A DNA stretch of 64,000 nucleotides, from the NCBI GenBank assembly GCA_012103535.1, contig WLWQ01000004.1, positions 186,001 to 250,000 of the forward strand, given 5' to 3'. The notes under the pieces were generated by a model. The model ran no database searches. It was given only the letters and a program-made list of their open reading frames with translations, and was not told where the DNA came from. This DNA comes from Pseudomonadales bacterium. Lineage in GTDB: Bacteria > Pseudomonadota > Gammaproteobacteria > Pseudomonadales > Pseudohongiellaceae. The translations under genes were made by a program, and so were the position numbers. How positions within the stretch are numbered: position 1 is the stretch's first letter; each line of letters begins with the position of its first letter. Shown in pieces: positions 53,459 through 62,206 of this stretch.

Positions 53459-54176
53459 GAAATCAGCTTTCGAATAATTCTCGTTTTGAGAGTGGCAGGG
53501 TGGCTACTGGTCTTCGATAGGTCATTGGATGCAGTATTGTAGAGAGAAGATTAAAACAGAGCTACCACTTCCCTGACGAAAAGCCAACAGTTCAGAACAT
53601 AAAGAATGGTCTGTTGATCACGCCGAACTGGCTCGGCTATCAATTTTCAGGCGCACAATTTTAGTGCACAGAGGGAATTAAGAATTTCGTGTCACTGACA
53701 ATGCTGTTCCACGAACCTTGTGGTGTTTTTCAAATTAGAATGGATTTTTAATTTTTTTAGCACAAAAACAATTTCAGTTTTTTGGGCTGATCAAATTTTG
53801 ACCATTTTCTAGCGCGTCATTTATAATTCTTACACAATATTTTGACACAGCACACACATCGAAGAAATTGCGCAAAAAACCGTCAATTAATTGGCCAAAA
53901 AACTCGTTTTTTTATGATTAGCTCCTATACTCTAATTAACTACCACAGATATTGTCGGTAGATGATTTGGAAGGGGCAACCTGGATCAGAAGTTAAGAAT
54001 AAGATATGTGGATCACTAACAACAAAATGAGCACATCATCATCTGATATCCAGGTAATGGATAAAACCAAGGCTTTACAAACCGGAGTGACTGCACAGCA
54101 GTAAAGGAATCCTTCCTAGGATTACCCTAACTGAAGTCAGCGTCGGAATAAGGCGTTTAAGTAAAGGGTACATCAC
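53459..54176. promoter_or_regulatory. Long rpoS leader region with promoter
   Basis: 718 bases without a credible gene between phoR and rpoS. A strong candidate sigma-70 promoter is at 53798-53827: TTGACC, 18 nt, TATAAT; it would give a 5' UTR of about 340 nt to the rpoS GTG. CTATACT at 53925-53931 matches a sigma-S -10 without a good -35. A 32-codon ORF (MWITNNKMSTSSSD..., 54006-54104) lies within the leader. A long rpoS leader is common and allows small-RNA and translational control. phoB is absent here. Confidence 0.6.
54006..54104 (+). CDS. Possible 32-residue leader peptide upstream of rpoS
   Basis: ATG TGG ... CAG CAG TAA encodes MWITNNKMSTSSSDIQVMDK and a short Thr/Gln-rich tail. It ends 72 bp before the rpoS GTG, in the leader transcript. 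Its ribosome binding site is weak (AAGAATAAG), so it may be chance; if translated, it could be an upstream ORF controlling rpoS. Confidence 0.3.
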   Translation: MWITNNKMSTSSSDIQVMDKTKALQTGVTAQQ

Positions 54177-55205
54177 GTGTTAGAAGAAAATATGCAGCTT
54201 GAGAACAAGAGCCAGAATTCTAGACCTCAATTTCAGCACCGACCCCTAACACCGGGAATTCAGCAAAGATTAACCAAGGGACCAATTCCTCCCTCATCGG
54301 AAAAACTAATTTCAGCAGGCACTAAAACAGTCGCCAGCCGCAGCCCACGTTCGAATACGGTTGATGCGACCGTGGATGCAACTCAGCTTTATCTTAAAGA
54401 AATTGGCTATACCCCCCTTCTCAGCGCCGAAGAAGAGGTGTACTTCGCGCGCCGTGCATTGAAGGGAGATGAAGCCAGCCGCAAGCGGATGATTGAAAGT
54501 AACTTACGCCTGGTCGTAAAGATTGCTCGTCGCTACATTAATCGCGGCTTGTCATTGCTAGATCTCATCGAAGAAGGGAATCTGGGACTCATTCATGCAG
54601 TAGAGAAATTTGATCCAGAAAAGGGATTTCGCTTCTCCACCTATGCAACCTGGTGGATTCGACAGAATATCGAGCGTGGTTTGATGAATCAGACCCGTAC
54701 CATCCGCCTCCCAGTCCACGTAGTAAAAGAATTGAACACCTATCTGCGGGCAGAGCGAGAACTCTCCAGTAAGATGTCGAAAGAACCAACGGTTGAAGAA
54801 ATTGCCGCCTTGGTGGAAAAACCCGTAAAAGATGTGAAGCGGGTAATGGCCCTCAACGAAAAAGTAACATCGGCCGACGCGCCAATGGCGGGTAATTCTG
54901 ACCGACCTATTGTCGACTCCATCGCCGATTCCCATGTACAGGATCCTGGCGAATTGTTCCAAGGTTCAGAGCTAAAAAGCTGTATTTCCGGATGGTTACA
55001 TGAATTATCGGAGAAACAACGTGAAGTTGTGTCTCGTCGTTTCGGACTTAATGGCTATGACAGCGATACACTGGAAAATGTAGGCAGAGAGATCGGTCTA
55101 ACCCGAGAGCGCGTTCGACAAATTCAAATTGAGGCACTAAAGAGACTGAAGATTATCATGGGCAGAGAAGGTATCGCCCGCGACGTACTCTGCGATTTCC
55201 TCTAA
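54177..55205 (+). CDS. rpoS: RNA polymerase sigma factor RpoS
   Basis: A 342-residue group 2 sigma factor. After about 70 poorly conserved residues come region 1.2 (DATQLYLKEIGYTPLLSAEEE), region 2 (NLRLVVKIARRYINRGLSLLDLIEEGNLGLIHAVEKFDP, FSTYATWWIRQNIERGLMNQTRTIRLP), region 3 (HVVKELNTYLRAERELS) and region 4 (LENVGREIGLTRERVRQIQIEALKRL). Region 2.5 and the absence of a sigma-70 type N-terminal 1.1 domain place it in RpoS. GTG start with a weak AAAGGG site; control would be post-transcriptional. Directs stationary-phase and stress genes. Confidence 0.95.
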   Translation: MLEENMQLENKSQNSRPQFQHRPLTPGIQQRLTKGPIPPSSEKLISAGTKTVASRSPRSNTVDATVDATQLYLKEIGYTPLLSAEEEVYFARRALKGDEASRKRMIESNLRLVVKIARRYINRGLSLLDLIEEGNLGLIHAVEKFDPEKGFRFSTYATWWIRQNIERGLMNQTRTIRLPVHVVKELNTYLRAERELSSKMSKEPTVEEIAALVEKPVKDVKRVMALNEKVTSADAPMAGNSDRPIVDSIADSHVQDPGELFQGSELKSCISGWLHELSEKQREVVSRRFGLNGYDSDTLENVGREIGLTRERVRQIQIEALKRLKIIMGREGIARDVLCDFL

Positions 55206-55222
55206 ATTAGCTAACGCTTTTC

Positions 55223-55260
55223 AAAAAAATGTCAGCGTCTCAACCGCTGGCATTTTTTTT
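55223..55260 (+). terminator. Rho-independent terminator of rpoS
   Basis: ATGTCAGCG - 7 nt loop - CGCTGGCAT with one G-U pair, preceded by seven A and followed by eight T, 18 bp after the rpoS stop. Confidence 0.9.
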
Positions 55261-55365
55261 GTGTTCGTAAAAACTGTTGCCTTGATCCACTGACTGCTTC
55301 CCTTTATTCTCTTTGCCCCATCGTCTCACCGCCTGAATTTAGGCAGCTTAACCAGGATTCTGAAT

Positions 55366-56571
55366 TTGCAACTTAAGCCAAACAACGGCGCCCTATCTGG
55401 CAAGCTAGTAATCGATCTTTCACGCGTACTAGGCGGGCCTTATTGCAGTCAGATTCTGGGAGATCATGGCGCCGAGATAATCAAGATAGAACCACCTCGG
55501 GGTGATGAAACCCGTGATTGGGGGCCACCTTTCCACGAAGAAGACTCTGCCTACTTTATCGGCGTAAATCGCAACAAACGTTCAATGGGATTGGATCTGG
55601 CTGCAGACGAGGGCAGAGCAGTATTACTGCGAATGTTGGAAAACGCCGATATTCTGCTGGAAAACTACAAGCCTGGCACGATGGAAAAGTGGGGGCTGGG
55701 ATATGAGGAAGTTCTAAAAGATAAATTTCCTAGCCTTATTCACTGCCGCATCAGTGGTTTTGGCAGCGATGGATCCTGGGGCGGCTATCCTGGTTACGAC
55801 GCCATTATTCAGGCCATGGCGGGCTGGTTTAGCGTGAATGGTGAAGAGGGAAGTGCTCCCACTCGTTTGGGTCTCGCCGCAGTGGATATGGGCACTGGTT
55901 TGTATTCGGCAATCGCTATTCTCCTGGCAATGGCGGAGCGCGAAAAATCCGGCAGCGGTCAGTACTTGGACATGACTTTATACGACTGTGCCGTATCGTT
56001 GATGCATCCACATATTCCTAACTACAACTATTCGGGAAAAGTACCGGGTCCAACTGGTAACGCCCATCCCAATATCAGTCCCTACGATACTTTCCGCACC
56101 AAGACAGTCGATATATTCATTGGTGCTGGAAACAACCGCGCCTGGGCCAAACTCTGTCAGCAATTAGATCGACCAGATATGGTCGATGATCCTCGCTTTG
56201 CGACGAATCTGGATCGCGTTAACAACCGGGATGACCTCAAAATGGAATTGGAGTCGGCGCTAATGAAAATTGATGGTCATGAGATTTGCGATTCACTGGC
56301 CAAAGCCGGGTTAGCGGTTGGCCCAATCCACAATACCCAACAAGTAGTGGATCATCCCCATACCCATCACCGCGGCATGAGTGTGCAAAAGGATTGGTAC
56401 AAAATGTGGGGGTCGCCAATCAAACTGTCTCGTACTCCTGGTGGCATTCGACACCTCCCGCCTAAATTTGGCGCCGATACCCACGAAATTCTCGCTGAAT
56501 TTGGCTTCTCCAAAGACGAAGTGGAGCAACTTCTAAGCAGTAAAGTGCTGCTTAATGAGCGCCAGGAATAG
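55366..56571 (+). CDS. CaiB/BaiF family (type III) CoA-transferase
   Basis: A 401-residue protein of the family III CoA-transferase fold: LVIDLSRVLGGPYCSQILGDHGAEIIKIEPP at the N terminus and the catalytic Asp174 in LAAVDMGTGLYSA. It moves CoA between carboxylic acids by a glutamyl/aspartyl-CoA intermediate. Start is TTG 55366 with AGGATT upstream, which gives the normal N terminus. Substrate unknown; the SDR/ACAD genes further on would fit fatty- or carnitine-like acid degradation. Confidence 0.88.
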   Translation: MQLKPNNGALSGKLVIDLSRVLGGPYCSQILGDHGAEIIKIEPPRGDETRDWGPPFHEEDSAYFIGVNRNKRSMGLDLAADEGRAVLLRMLENADILLENYKPGTMEKWGLGYEEVLKDKFPSLIHCRISGFGSDGSWGGYPGYDAIIQAMAGWFSVNGEEGSAPTRLGLAAVDMGTGLYSAIAILLAMAEREKSGSGQYLDMTLYDCAVSLMHPHIPNYNYSGKVPGPTGNAHPNISPYDTFRTKTVDIFIGAGNNRAWAKLCQQLDRPDMVDDPRFATNLDRVNNRDDLKMELESALMKIDGHEICDSLAKAGLAVGPIHNTQQVVDHPHTHHRGMSVQKDWYKMWGSPIKLSRTPGGIRHLPPKFGADTHEILAEFGFSKDEVEQLLSSKVLLNERQE

Positions 56572-56660
56572 CCGAATAACACACCCAGAACCCCGGCATC
56601 GAATTTTCTGGCGAAAAAAGTAATAAAATTCAATAGCTTAGACTTCTTCTAAATTTTTTA

Positions 56661-56700
56661 TTGTTTATTGCTGATATGGTGTTATAGTTATGTATAACAC
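56661..56700 (+). promoter_or_regulatory. YtrA-type promoter with operator palindrome
   Basis: TTGTTT (56661-56666), 16 nt, TATAGT (56683-56688) forms a promoter. An 8-bp inverted repeat GTGTTATA - GTTATG - TATAACAC (56679-56700) covers the -10 and runs over the ATG at 56690. It looks like the operator of the GntR regulator encoded immediately after, implying autorepression together with the ABC genes. Confidence 0.7.
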
Positions 56701-56719
56701 TATATCGGTGATTAATCTT

Positions 56720-57076
56720 TTGGAAATTAACTGGAACAACAAAGAACCCATCTATCTGCAGCTCAGAGACAGGCTGGTGGAGCTGATTATGGATGGAGAT
56801 CTGGACGAAGGTGATGCCTTGCCTTCAGTTCGGCAAATTTCCAGTGAGCAGCGGATAAATCCCGTGACAGTATCAAAGGCAATTCAAATTTTGGTTGATG
56901 AAGAACTTGTTGAAAAACGAAGAGGCTTAGGAATGTATGTGGTTACCGGAGCGAAAGACAAACTTGCAAAGCAGGAAAAAACTAAATTCCTCGAGGATGA
57001 GTGGCCCCAAATTTCAGAACGAATTGAAAGATTGGGGTTGGGACTTAATGAACTCCTTGGCAGCGACAAGAATTGA
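56720..57076 (+). CDS. GntR family repressor, YtrA subfamily
   Basis: The longest frame starts at ATG 56690 (128 residues), but that ATG lies inside the promoter/operator, so I favour the TTG at 56720, which gives LEINWNNKEPIYLQLRDRLVELI, the usual N terminus; GTG 56708 is also possible. The wHTH domain (GDLDEGDALPSVRQISSEQRINPVTVSKAIQILVDEELVEKRRG) is clear, followed by a short C-terminal tail of YtrA type without a ligand domain. It likely represses itself and the downstream ABC transporter. Confidence 0.75.
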   Translation: MEINWNNKEPIYLQLRDRLVELIMDGDLDEGDALPSVRQISSEQRINPVTVSKAIQILVDEELVEKRRGLGMYVVTGAKDKLAKQEKTKFLEDEWPQISERIERLGLGLNELLGSDKN

Positions 57077-57165
57077 TCGCGCCAAAATTATTGGAGTGAC
57101 TCCTGAATCTGTAGACCTGAATGCTAAATCTTCAGCATTTGGTGGAAACACAATGGGATTAAGAA

Positions 57166-58026
57166 ATGACTAATATCGTTGAGGCGAAATCGCTGGTTAA
57201 GAATTACGGCGGATTCAAAGCGCTCGATGGGGTAGACCTTAGTATCCCTACAGGTGCCATAAGTGGGCTAATCGGTCCGAATGGCGCTGGGAAAACAACT
57301 ACTCTAAAAGCGTTAATCGGTTTGTGCGATGTAGAAGGGGATTTAAACGTCGCCGGTAGAGATCCGCGAGAATCGCGGCACAAGCTTATGGAAGACGTCT
57401 GCTTCATCGCTGATGTAGGCATACTCCCCAAATGGCTAAAAGTTTCTCAGGTGATCGACTATGTTGAAGCGGTGCATCCGAAATTTGAACGTCAGCGAGC
57501 GGAAAAATTTTTAAGCACAACTGAAATTCCCGCCAACAAACGCATTAAAGAACTTTCTAAAGGCATGGTCACGCAATTACACCTCGCTCTGGTCATGGCA
57601 ATCGATGTTAGCCTGCTGGTCCTGGACGAACCAACATTAGGTTTAGATATTATTTATCGAAAGGAATTTTATGACCGACTATTAAATGAGTTTTATGACG
57701 GTAATTGCACCATTATAATCAGCACGCATCAGGTAGAAGAAATAGAAGCGCTGCTATCTCATCTGATATTCATCAATAAAGGCAAGATAGCACTAAATGC
57801 CGCCATGAGTGATCTTGCAGACACTTATACTGAAGTAGTGGTAGACCCAGACAAGCTCGAACGCGCCAACGCCCTTAATCCGATTTATACTCGAGAGTTG
57901 TTAGGTAAAAAGTGCTACACCTTCGAGTCAGTACCTCGCGCGCAACTCGAACCGCTAGGTGAATGTTTAACACCATCCGTTGCAGACTTATTCGTCGCTA
58001 AGATGAAGGAGAGCAAACATGAATAA
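57166..58026 (+). CDS. ABC transporter ATP-binding protein (YtrA-linked)
   Basis: A 286-residue ABC ATPase with Walker A GPNGAGKTT at 37-45, a degenerate signature (ELSKGMVTQL) and Walker B LLVLDEPTLGLD, then a C-terminal region of about 70 residues. It follows the GntR regulator at a 89-bp gap and overlaps the permease gene by 8 bp. The arrangement matches YtrABCDEF-like or bacitracin-export-type systems; the substrate is unknown, drug or lipid export being typical of family. Confidence 0.88.
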   Translation: MTNIVEAKSLVKNYGGFKALDGVDLSIPTGAISGLIGPNGAGKTTTLKALIGLCDVEGDLNVAGRDPRESRHKLMEDVCFIADVGILPKWLKVSQVIDYVEAVHPKFERQRAEKFLSTTEIPANKRIKELSKGMVTQLHLALVMAIDVSLLVLDEPTLGLDIIYRKEFYDRLLNEFYDGNCTIIISTHQVEEIEALLSHLIFINKGKIALNAAMSDLADTYTEVVVDPDKLERANALNPIYTRELLGKKCYTFESVPRAQLEPLGECLTPSVADLFVAKMKESKHE

Positions 58027-58870
58027 ATTTCAATGGGTGCAATTTCAGGCATTGTTAAAAAGAGAAGTGCTGGAACACAAAAACTTGTTTATCTGGGCGC
58101 CGGTAGTTCTCGGGCTATTAATTTTCGTCATTAACTTTCTCATACTTAGCTCGCTCACAGATAACGATTACGAGCAATTCTTAAGTTTCCTGGCACGATT
58201 CTTTGGCAGTGGTGACGTACAGAGCATAGCGCCGACATTTGTGTTTCCAACTTTGCCATTCCTGGGTATTCTGTATATCTGCGCAATCCTGTATCTGACC
58301 AATACCCTCTATCAAGACCGGAAAGAACTGAGCATCTTATTTTGGCAATCGATGCCAGTTTCAAATTTTAAAACAGTTCTTTCGAAACTGGTTGCAATCA
58401 TTGTAATCGCGCCCATTTTTTATGTGGCTGTAATTTTTGCACTCTATCTAATCGGGATCCTCTGGTTAATTTTTTCGGGTTTGAGCTACGACATCGAAGT
58501 CGCCGGCTTGGGTTACATGTTCCTGACCGCAACGCTGAGTCTGCCCATTGTTTATCTTTTTGCAGTTACTTCGGCACTCTGGTTGTTACCCTTTATTGGT
58601 TGGCTAATTTTGTTTTCTGCCTTTGCCAATCGAACACCGCTGCTGTGGGCGATTGGCTCGTTAGCGCTGATATTGTTTCTCGAAGGATTCTTGTTCGGTA
58701 GTGATTTCCTATCCAATTGGATTGAGACTCGATCAGACATCGACAATTTTCTAATAGTCGACTATGGCGGAGTCTTCGATAGACTATTCAGCTATGACAT
58801 GGTTATAGGAATAGTCATAGGCTCAATTCTTGTTAGCGGTGCAATCTATATGCGTCGTTTTGTAGATTAG
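58019..58870 (+). CDS. ABC transporter permease (YtrA-linked)
   Basis: A 283-residue protein with six hydrophobic helices, including VVLGLLIFVINFLILSSL, FLGILYICAILYLTNTLY and IVIAPIFYVAVIFALYLIGILWLIFSGL. The polar N terminus with QALLKREVLEHK is typical of ABC2-type permeases of this size. Overlap of 8 bp with the ATPase gene indicates translational coupling. Confidence 0.8.
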   Translation: MNKFQWVQFQALLKREVLEHKNLFIWAPVVLGLLIFVINFLILSSLTDNDYEQFLSFLARFFGSGDVQSIAPTFVFPTLPFLGILYICAILYLTNTLYQDRKELSILFWQSMPVSNFKTVLSKLVAIIVIAPIFYVAVIFALYLIGILWLIFSGLSYDIEVAGLGYMFLTATLSLPIVYLFAVTSALWLLPFIGWLILFSAFANRTPLLWAIGSLALILFLEGFLFGSDFLSNWIETRSDIDNFLIVDYGGVFDRLFSYDMVIGIVIGSILVSGAIYMRRFVD

Positions 58871-58888
58871 TCATTTGAGAGAACTGAC

Positions 58889-59080
58889 ATGAAAGACATT
58901 ATTCTTAGAAACAGATATTCATTGTTAACTACCGTGCTGGCGGCCTATGTGCTTGTGGTGGTCATAGAAGGAGCGGTCACTGGGCGCGAACCTGACTGGC
59001 TAAGATTCGATAACTCTCTCTTTACTTTTGATCTTAGGCAACTGGATGCCTTAGATGGAATTGATATCGATTTTAACTAA
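58889..59080 (+). CDS. Small single-pass membrane protein, 63 residues
   Basis: Starts 18 bp behind the permease with an ATG after GAGAACTGAC. One hydrophobic helix (SLLTTVLAAYVLVVVIEGAV) and an acidic, hydrophobic-rich C terminus (TFDLRQLDALDGIDIDFN). Could be a small partner of the ABC transporter, since it is on the same strand and close by. No family known. Confidence 0.6.
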   Translation: MKDIILRNRYSLLTTVLAAYVLVVVIEGAVTGREPDWLRFDNSLFTFDLRQLDALDGIDIDFN

Positions 59081-59136
59081 ATTGGTTGACAGGGCGGGGC
59101 GATTTCAATAGATTTCGCAGTTCTCAGGAAGAACGA

Positions 59137-59244
59137 ATGATTACTAAAACTTACACAACAGCAATTTCTCGTAGAGCAGCAGCCAATGCAGCGGCCCGCC
59201 GCGTTGTGCGTACCTACTTATTTTCCAGGAGTGCTGTGAGTTAA
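59137..59244 (+). CDS. Small basic peptide, 35 residues (Arg/Ala-rich)
   Basis: ATG with AGGAAGAACGA upstream; codons run to TAA at 59242. It encodes MITKTYTTAISRRAAANAAARR and a short tail (VVRTYLFSRSAVS), a basic amphipathic peptide. A strong Rho-independent terminator begins 20 bp after its stop, as for a real gene. No family known. It could also be a chance ORF between two genes. Confidence 0.45.
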   Translation: MITKTYTTAISRRAAANAAARRVVRTYLFSRSAVS

Positions 59245-59263
59245 ACTTAATCAACAAAGATTT

Positions 59264-59305
59264 AAAAAAACCTCTAAGCGTCTCCGGCCTTAGAGGTTTT
59301 TTTTT
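59264..59305 (+). terminator. Rho-independent terminator after the 35-residue peptide
   Basis: CCTCTAAG - 10 nt - CTTAGAGG (59271-59278 / 59289-59296), with seven A before and nine T after. It ends the ABC / small-peptide transcription unit. Confidence 0.9.
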
Positions 59306-59335
59306 GGGTGTTTAAAACCGAAATAGGAGAAAGTC

Positions 59336-60109
59336 ATGAATGTTCAAGAACTTGAGATCGCATCCCGAATCGCCTGGCCGGCGTTGGAAGAAATCGAACT
59401 CGAAGGTGGCGTATTACGCTATGCCTGCGGTGTCAGCCGCCATTCTAATGCCATGATACCTTCAGCATCCGGCCAGTTCTGCCCGCGAACCTTAATTAGT
59501 GAAACCGAAAGATTTTATGGCGCTAAAGGACAAGCCGCAGTAGTCAAAGTACTAACCAAGAAAAACTCGCCTACAGATTTCGCAAATCTGGATTCCCTGC
59601 TCGTCCAGGGTAAATATGAGAAAGAAGCTCCAACTGCAGTTTTAGGTCTGAACTTGAACGACTTCAACTCGGTGATTAAACCAGCTGTTGAGTTTCAAAT
59701 GTCGAAATGTTCAAGGTCTGAATGGGTAAAATCCTGGCATGCAGTACGTAAGTTTGATCGTCTTCATCTCTCGACACATAGTCAATTGCTGGAACGAATC
59801 TCCGGAGATGTTTCTTGCCTGGTATTAAGTGATCAAGTTGGCAAGCCCTGTGCGACGGGAATGGCAGTACGACATGCTAATACACTGGGTATTTTTGGCA
59901 TGGCGACTGACAGTAACTATCAAGGGCAGGGGCTGGCAAGCTCTGTGCTAGGCAGCCTATTGAATTGGGGGAAGAAGAGAACAGCGGAGTTTGCCTATTT
60001 GCAGGTCGAAGTTTGCAACGAGCCGGCGCAGAGTCTTTACAATAAGTTTGGCTTCAGCCCGCAGTATTCCTATTGGTATCGAGTAAAAGATGTTGCTGGC
60101 GCAATATAG
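59336..60109 (+). CDS. GNAT family N-acetyltransferase
   Basis: A 257-residue protein. The C-terminal half has GNAT features: a TLGIFGMATDSNYQGQGLASSVL motif (acetyl-CoA binding Q/RxxGxG/A) and VEVCNEPAQSLYNKFGFSPQYSYWYR. The N-terminal half (about 1-110) lacks a clear family; it reads like a degenerate GNAT or acyltransferase half, so it may be a tandem GNAT of the YncA/RimI-like type. Substrate unknown. Its ribosome binding site AGGAGAAAG is clear. Confidence 0.8.
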   Translation: MNVQELEIASRIAWPALEEIELEGGVLRYACGVSRHSNAMIPSASGQFCPRTLISETERFYGAKGQAAVVKVLTKKNSPTDFANLDSLLVQGKYEKEAPTAVLGLNLNDFNSVIKPAVEFQMSKCSRSEWVKSWHAVRKFDRLHLSTHSQLLERISGDVSCLVLSDQVGKPCATGMAVRHANTLGIFGMATDSNYQGQGLASSVLGSLLNWGKKRTAEFAYLQVEVCNEPAQSLYNKFGFSPQYSYWYRVKDVAGAI

Positions 60110-60201
60110 GGCGCTTATTCAAAGCATGCGCCAAGCTGTCCGCCATTGAAAATTTGAGATAGACTGCTGCGCCAGTTTGTAATGAAACAATGGAATAAAT
60201 T

Positions 60202-61221
60202 ATGAAAAACGCGCGCATGGTTTTTGCTAAGAGACCTTTAGGTGAGCCCGCAGATGAATGCTTTCGCTTAGAGGAAGCAGAAATACCCGAGCTGGAAGCC
60301 AACCAAATATTAGTAAAGGTGTGTTGGTTGTCGCTTGATCCTTACATGCGAGGGCGAATGAATGACGTGAAGTCTTATGTTGCACCCATGGAAGTAGGGG
60401 ATGTAATGACCGGAGAATCCACCGGCGTTGTCGTTAAATCCACTTCCGATAAATTTGCGGTTGGCGATCATGTCGCCGTACATAAAGGCTGGCAGTCCTA
60501 CATTGTTTGTAACGACAATGAGGAAAGGCTGATGAAAGTAAATCTGGACAACGGTACTCTAGCCGCTCATCTGGGCGTAGTTGGTATGCCGGGTCGTACC
60601 GCTTATTTCGGTTTAACTGAAGTTGGTAAACCCCAGGCTGGTGAAACTCTGGTCGTGGCAGCGGCATCGGGTGCAGTCGGTTCTGCGGTTGGGCAAATCG
60701 CAAAAATTCTCGGCCTGCGCGCAGTCGGTGTCGCCGGAGGTCCAGAAAAATGCCGCTATGTAAAAGAAGAACTTGGCTTCGATGACTGCATAGATTACAA
60801 GGCCGAAGGTTTTGCTGAGGCAATAAAATCGGCGTGCCCGGATGGCGTAGACATCTACTTCGAAAATGTAGGCGGTGCTGTCACTAAAGCTGTTGTACCA
60901 CTTCTAAATTCTGGTGCGCGCGTCCCCATCTGTGGCTACGTTTCAAACTATAACGATGAAGACATTACCAAGTCTGAATCTCCTTTCGATATTCTCAAAC
61001 AGCTAGATGAAGTGCCAGAGCACCGTTTCTTTGTGGTGTTCGAATGGCAGGATCGCTATCAGGAAGCGACCAAACAACTCGGGCAGTGGGTGAAGGCAGG
61101 TAAACTAAAACACCGTGAAAGTGTTGGAGAAGGATTAGAAAATGCGCCAGATTTATTTCGGGGCATGCTTAAAGGTAAGAATTTCGGTAAACAACTGGTG
61201 AAGATAGCGGATGAATCCTAA
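60202..61221 (+). CDS. NADP-dependent MDR family oxidoreductase (CurA/PTGR-like)
   Basis: A 339-residue protein of the zinc-independent MDR group: VCWLSLDPYMRGRMNDVKSY, VGMPGRTAYFGLTEVGKP (the nucleotide-binding and gate region) and AAASGAVGSAVGQIAKILGLRAVGVAGGPEK (Rossmann). This matches prostaglandin reductase/CurA type enzymes that reduce alpha,beta-unsaturated carbonyls. Its stop TAA shares the A with the next ATG (TAATG), so it is coupled to the following SDR. Confidence 0.88.
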   Translation: MKNARMVFAKRPLGEPADECFRLEEAEIPELEANQILVKVCWLSLDPYMRGRMNDVKSYVAPMEVGDVMTGESTGVVVKSTSDKFAVGDHVAVHKGWQSYIVCNDNEERLMKVNLDNGTLAAHLGVVGMPGRTAYFGLTEVGKPQAGETLVVAAASGAVGSAVGQIAKILGLRAVGVAGGPEKCRYVKEELGFDDCIDYKAEGFAEAIKSACPDGVDIYFENVGGAVTKAVVPLLNSGARVPICGYVSNYNDEDITKSESPFDILKQLDEVPEHRFFVVFEWQDRYQEATKQLGQWVKAGKLKHRESVGEGLENAPDLFRGMLKGKNFGKQLVKIADES

Positions 61222-62051
61222 TGAGCGATGCTAAACCTGACAACTTTCAGGTTGCTAACTTATTTTCATTAGCAGGGAAAACGGCACTCGTTACCGGAGG
61301 ATCGAGCGGTCTCGGTTTAATGATGGCCCAAGGCTTATTGCAGAACGGAGTGCGGGTAGTCATTGCATCGAGGCGGCAAGAGAAATGTGATCAGGCGCTT
61401 GCCGAGCTCAAAGACTATGGCGAAGTTCATGCTGTAGCCGCCGACGTAACAAAAGCTGAAGACAGAGAAAAACTACTAAGTGCTATTGAGGAAAAATTCG
61501 GAGCGCTTTCAATTCTAATCAATAATGCCGGCGCAAATTGGGGAGCACCTCTGGAAGAATTCCCCGATGAAGGATTTGCCAAAGTTGTAGATATAAACCT
61601 TAACGCGGTGTTCTCGCTAAGTAGGGATGCTGTACCTTTGCTAGAAAAAGCCGCAAGCGAATCAGACCCAGCACGAATTATTAATATTGGTTCAATGGAT
61701 GGCATTCATGTGCCGATAGTATCGCGCGTTCCGACTTTTGCTTATGTCGCTAGCAAGGCCGGACTACATCATTTAACCAAAGCGATGGCAGTAGAGCTCG
61801 CGGCAAAGCACATTACAGTAAATGCAGTCGCTCCAGGTTTTTTCGAATCACGCATGACTGATTATGTGTTTGAGCACTATCTGCAGGATATTGAGGACGA
61901 TTGTCCCTTGCAGCGAATTGGCCAACCTGAAGAAATTGTGGGAATCGTTGCTTACCTGGCATCGCGAGCAGGTGCATACACCAACGGCACAGTAATTCCA
62001 GTCGATGGGGGCACTTCTATATCCAAAGGCAAACGCGATTGGATGGATTAA
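61221..62051 (+). CDS. Short-chain dehydrogenase/reductase (first)
   Basis: A 276-residue SDR: NAD(P)-binding TGGSSGLG, NNAGANWG, the catalytic Ser near INIGSMDG and YVASK (Tyr-Lys), and GTVIPVDGGTS at the end. The N-terminal 15 residues before the Rossmann fold (DNFQVANLFSLAGKT) are an extension. Overlaps the MDR gene by the TAATG junction. Likely works with it on a carbonyl/alcohol pair. Confidence 0.9.
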   Translation: MSDAKPDNFQVANLFSLAGKTALVTGGSSGLGLMMAQGLLQNGVRVVIASRRQEKCDQALAELKDYGEVHAVAADVTKAEDREKLLSAIEEKFGALSILINNAGANWGAPLEEFPDEGFAKVVDINLNAVFSLSRDAVPLLEKAASESDPARIINIGSMDGIHVPIVSRVPTFAYVASKAGLHHLTKAMAVELAAKHITVNAVAPGFFESRMTDYVFEHYLQDIEDDCPLQRIGQPEEIVGIVAYLASRAGAYTNGTVIPVDGGTSISKGKRDWMD

Positions 62052-62206
62052 CTCCTACTAACTCGATTCTGCTATCAATACTTGTTCTTACCCATAGCCC
62101 TTGCTAGTTTAGCGCTCCTTTTCTGTAGTTTTGAAATAATGAGATTCGCTTTGATCGTGGTCTCAGTGACTCTATATAAAGAAGAAAGACTCGATACGGA
62201 GTGAGC

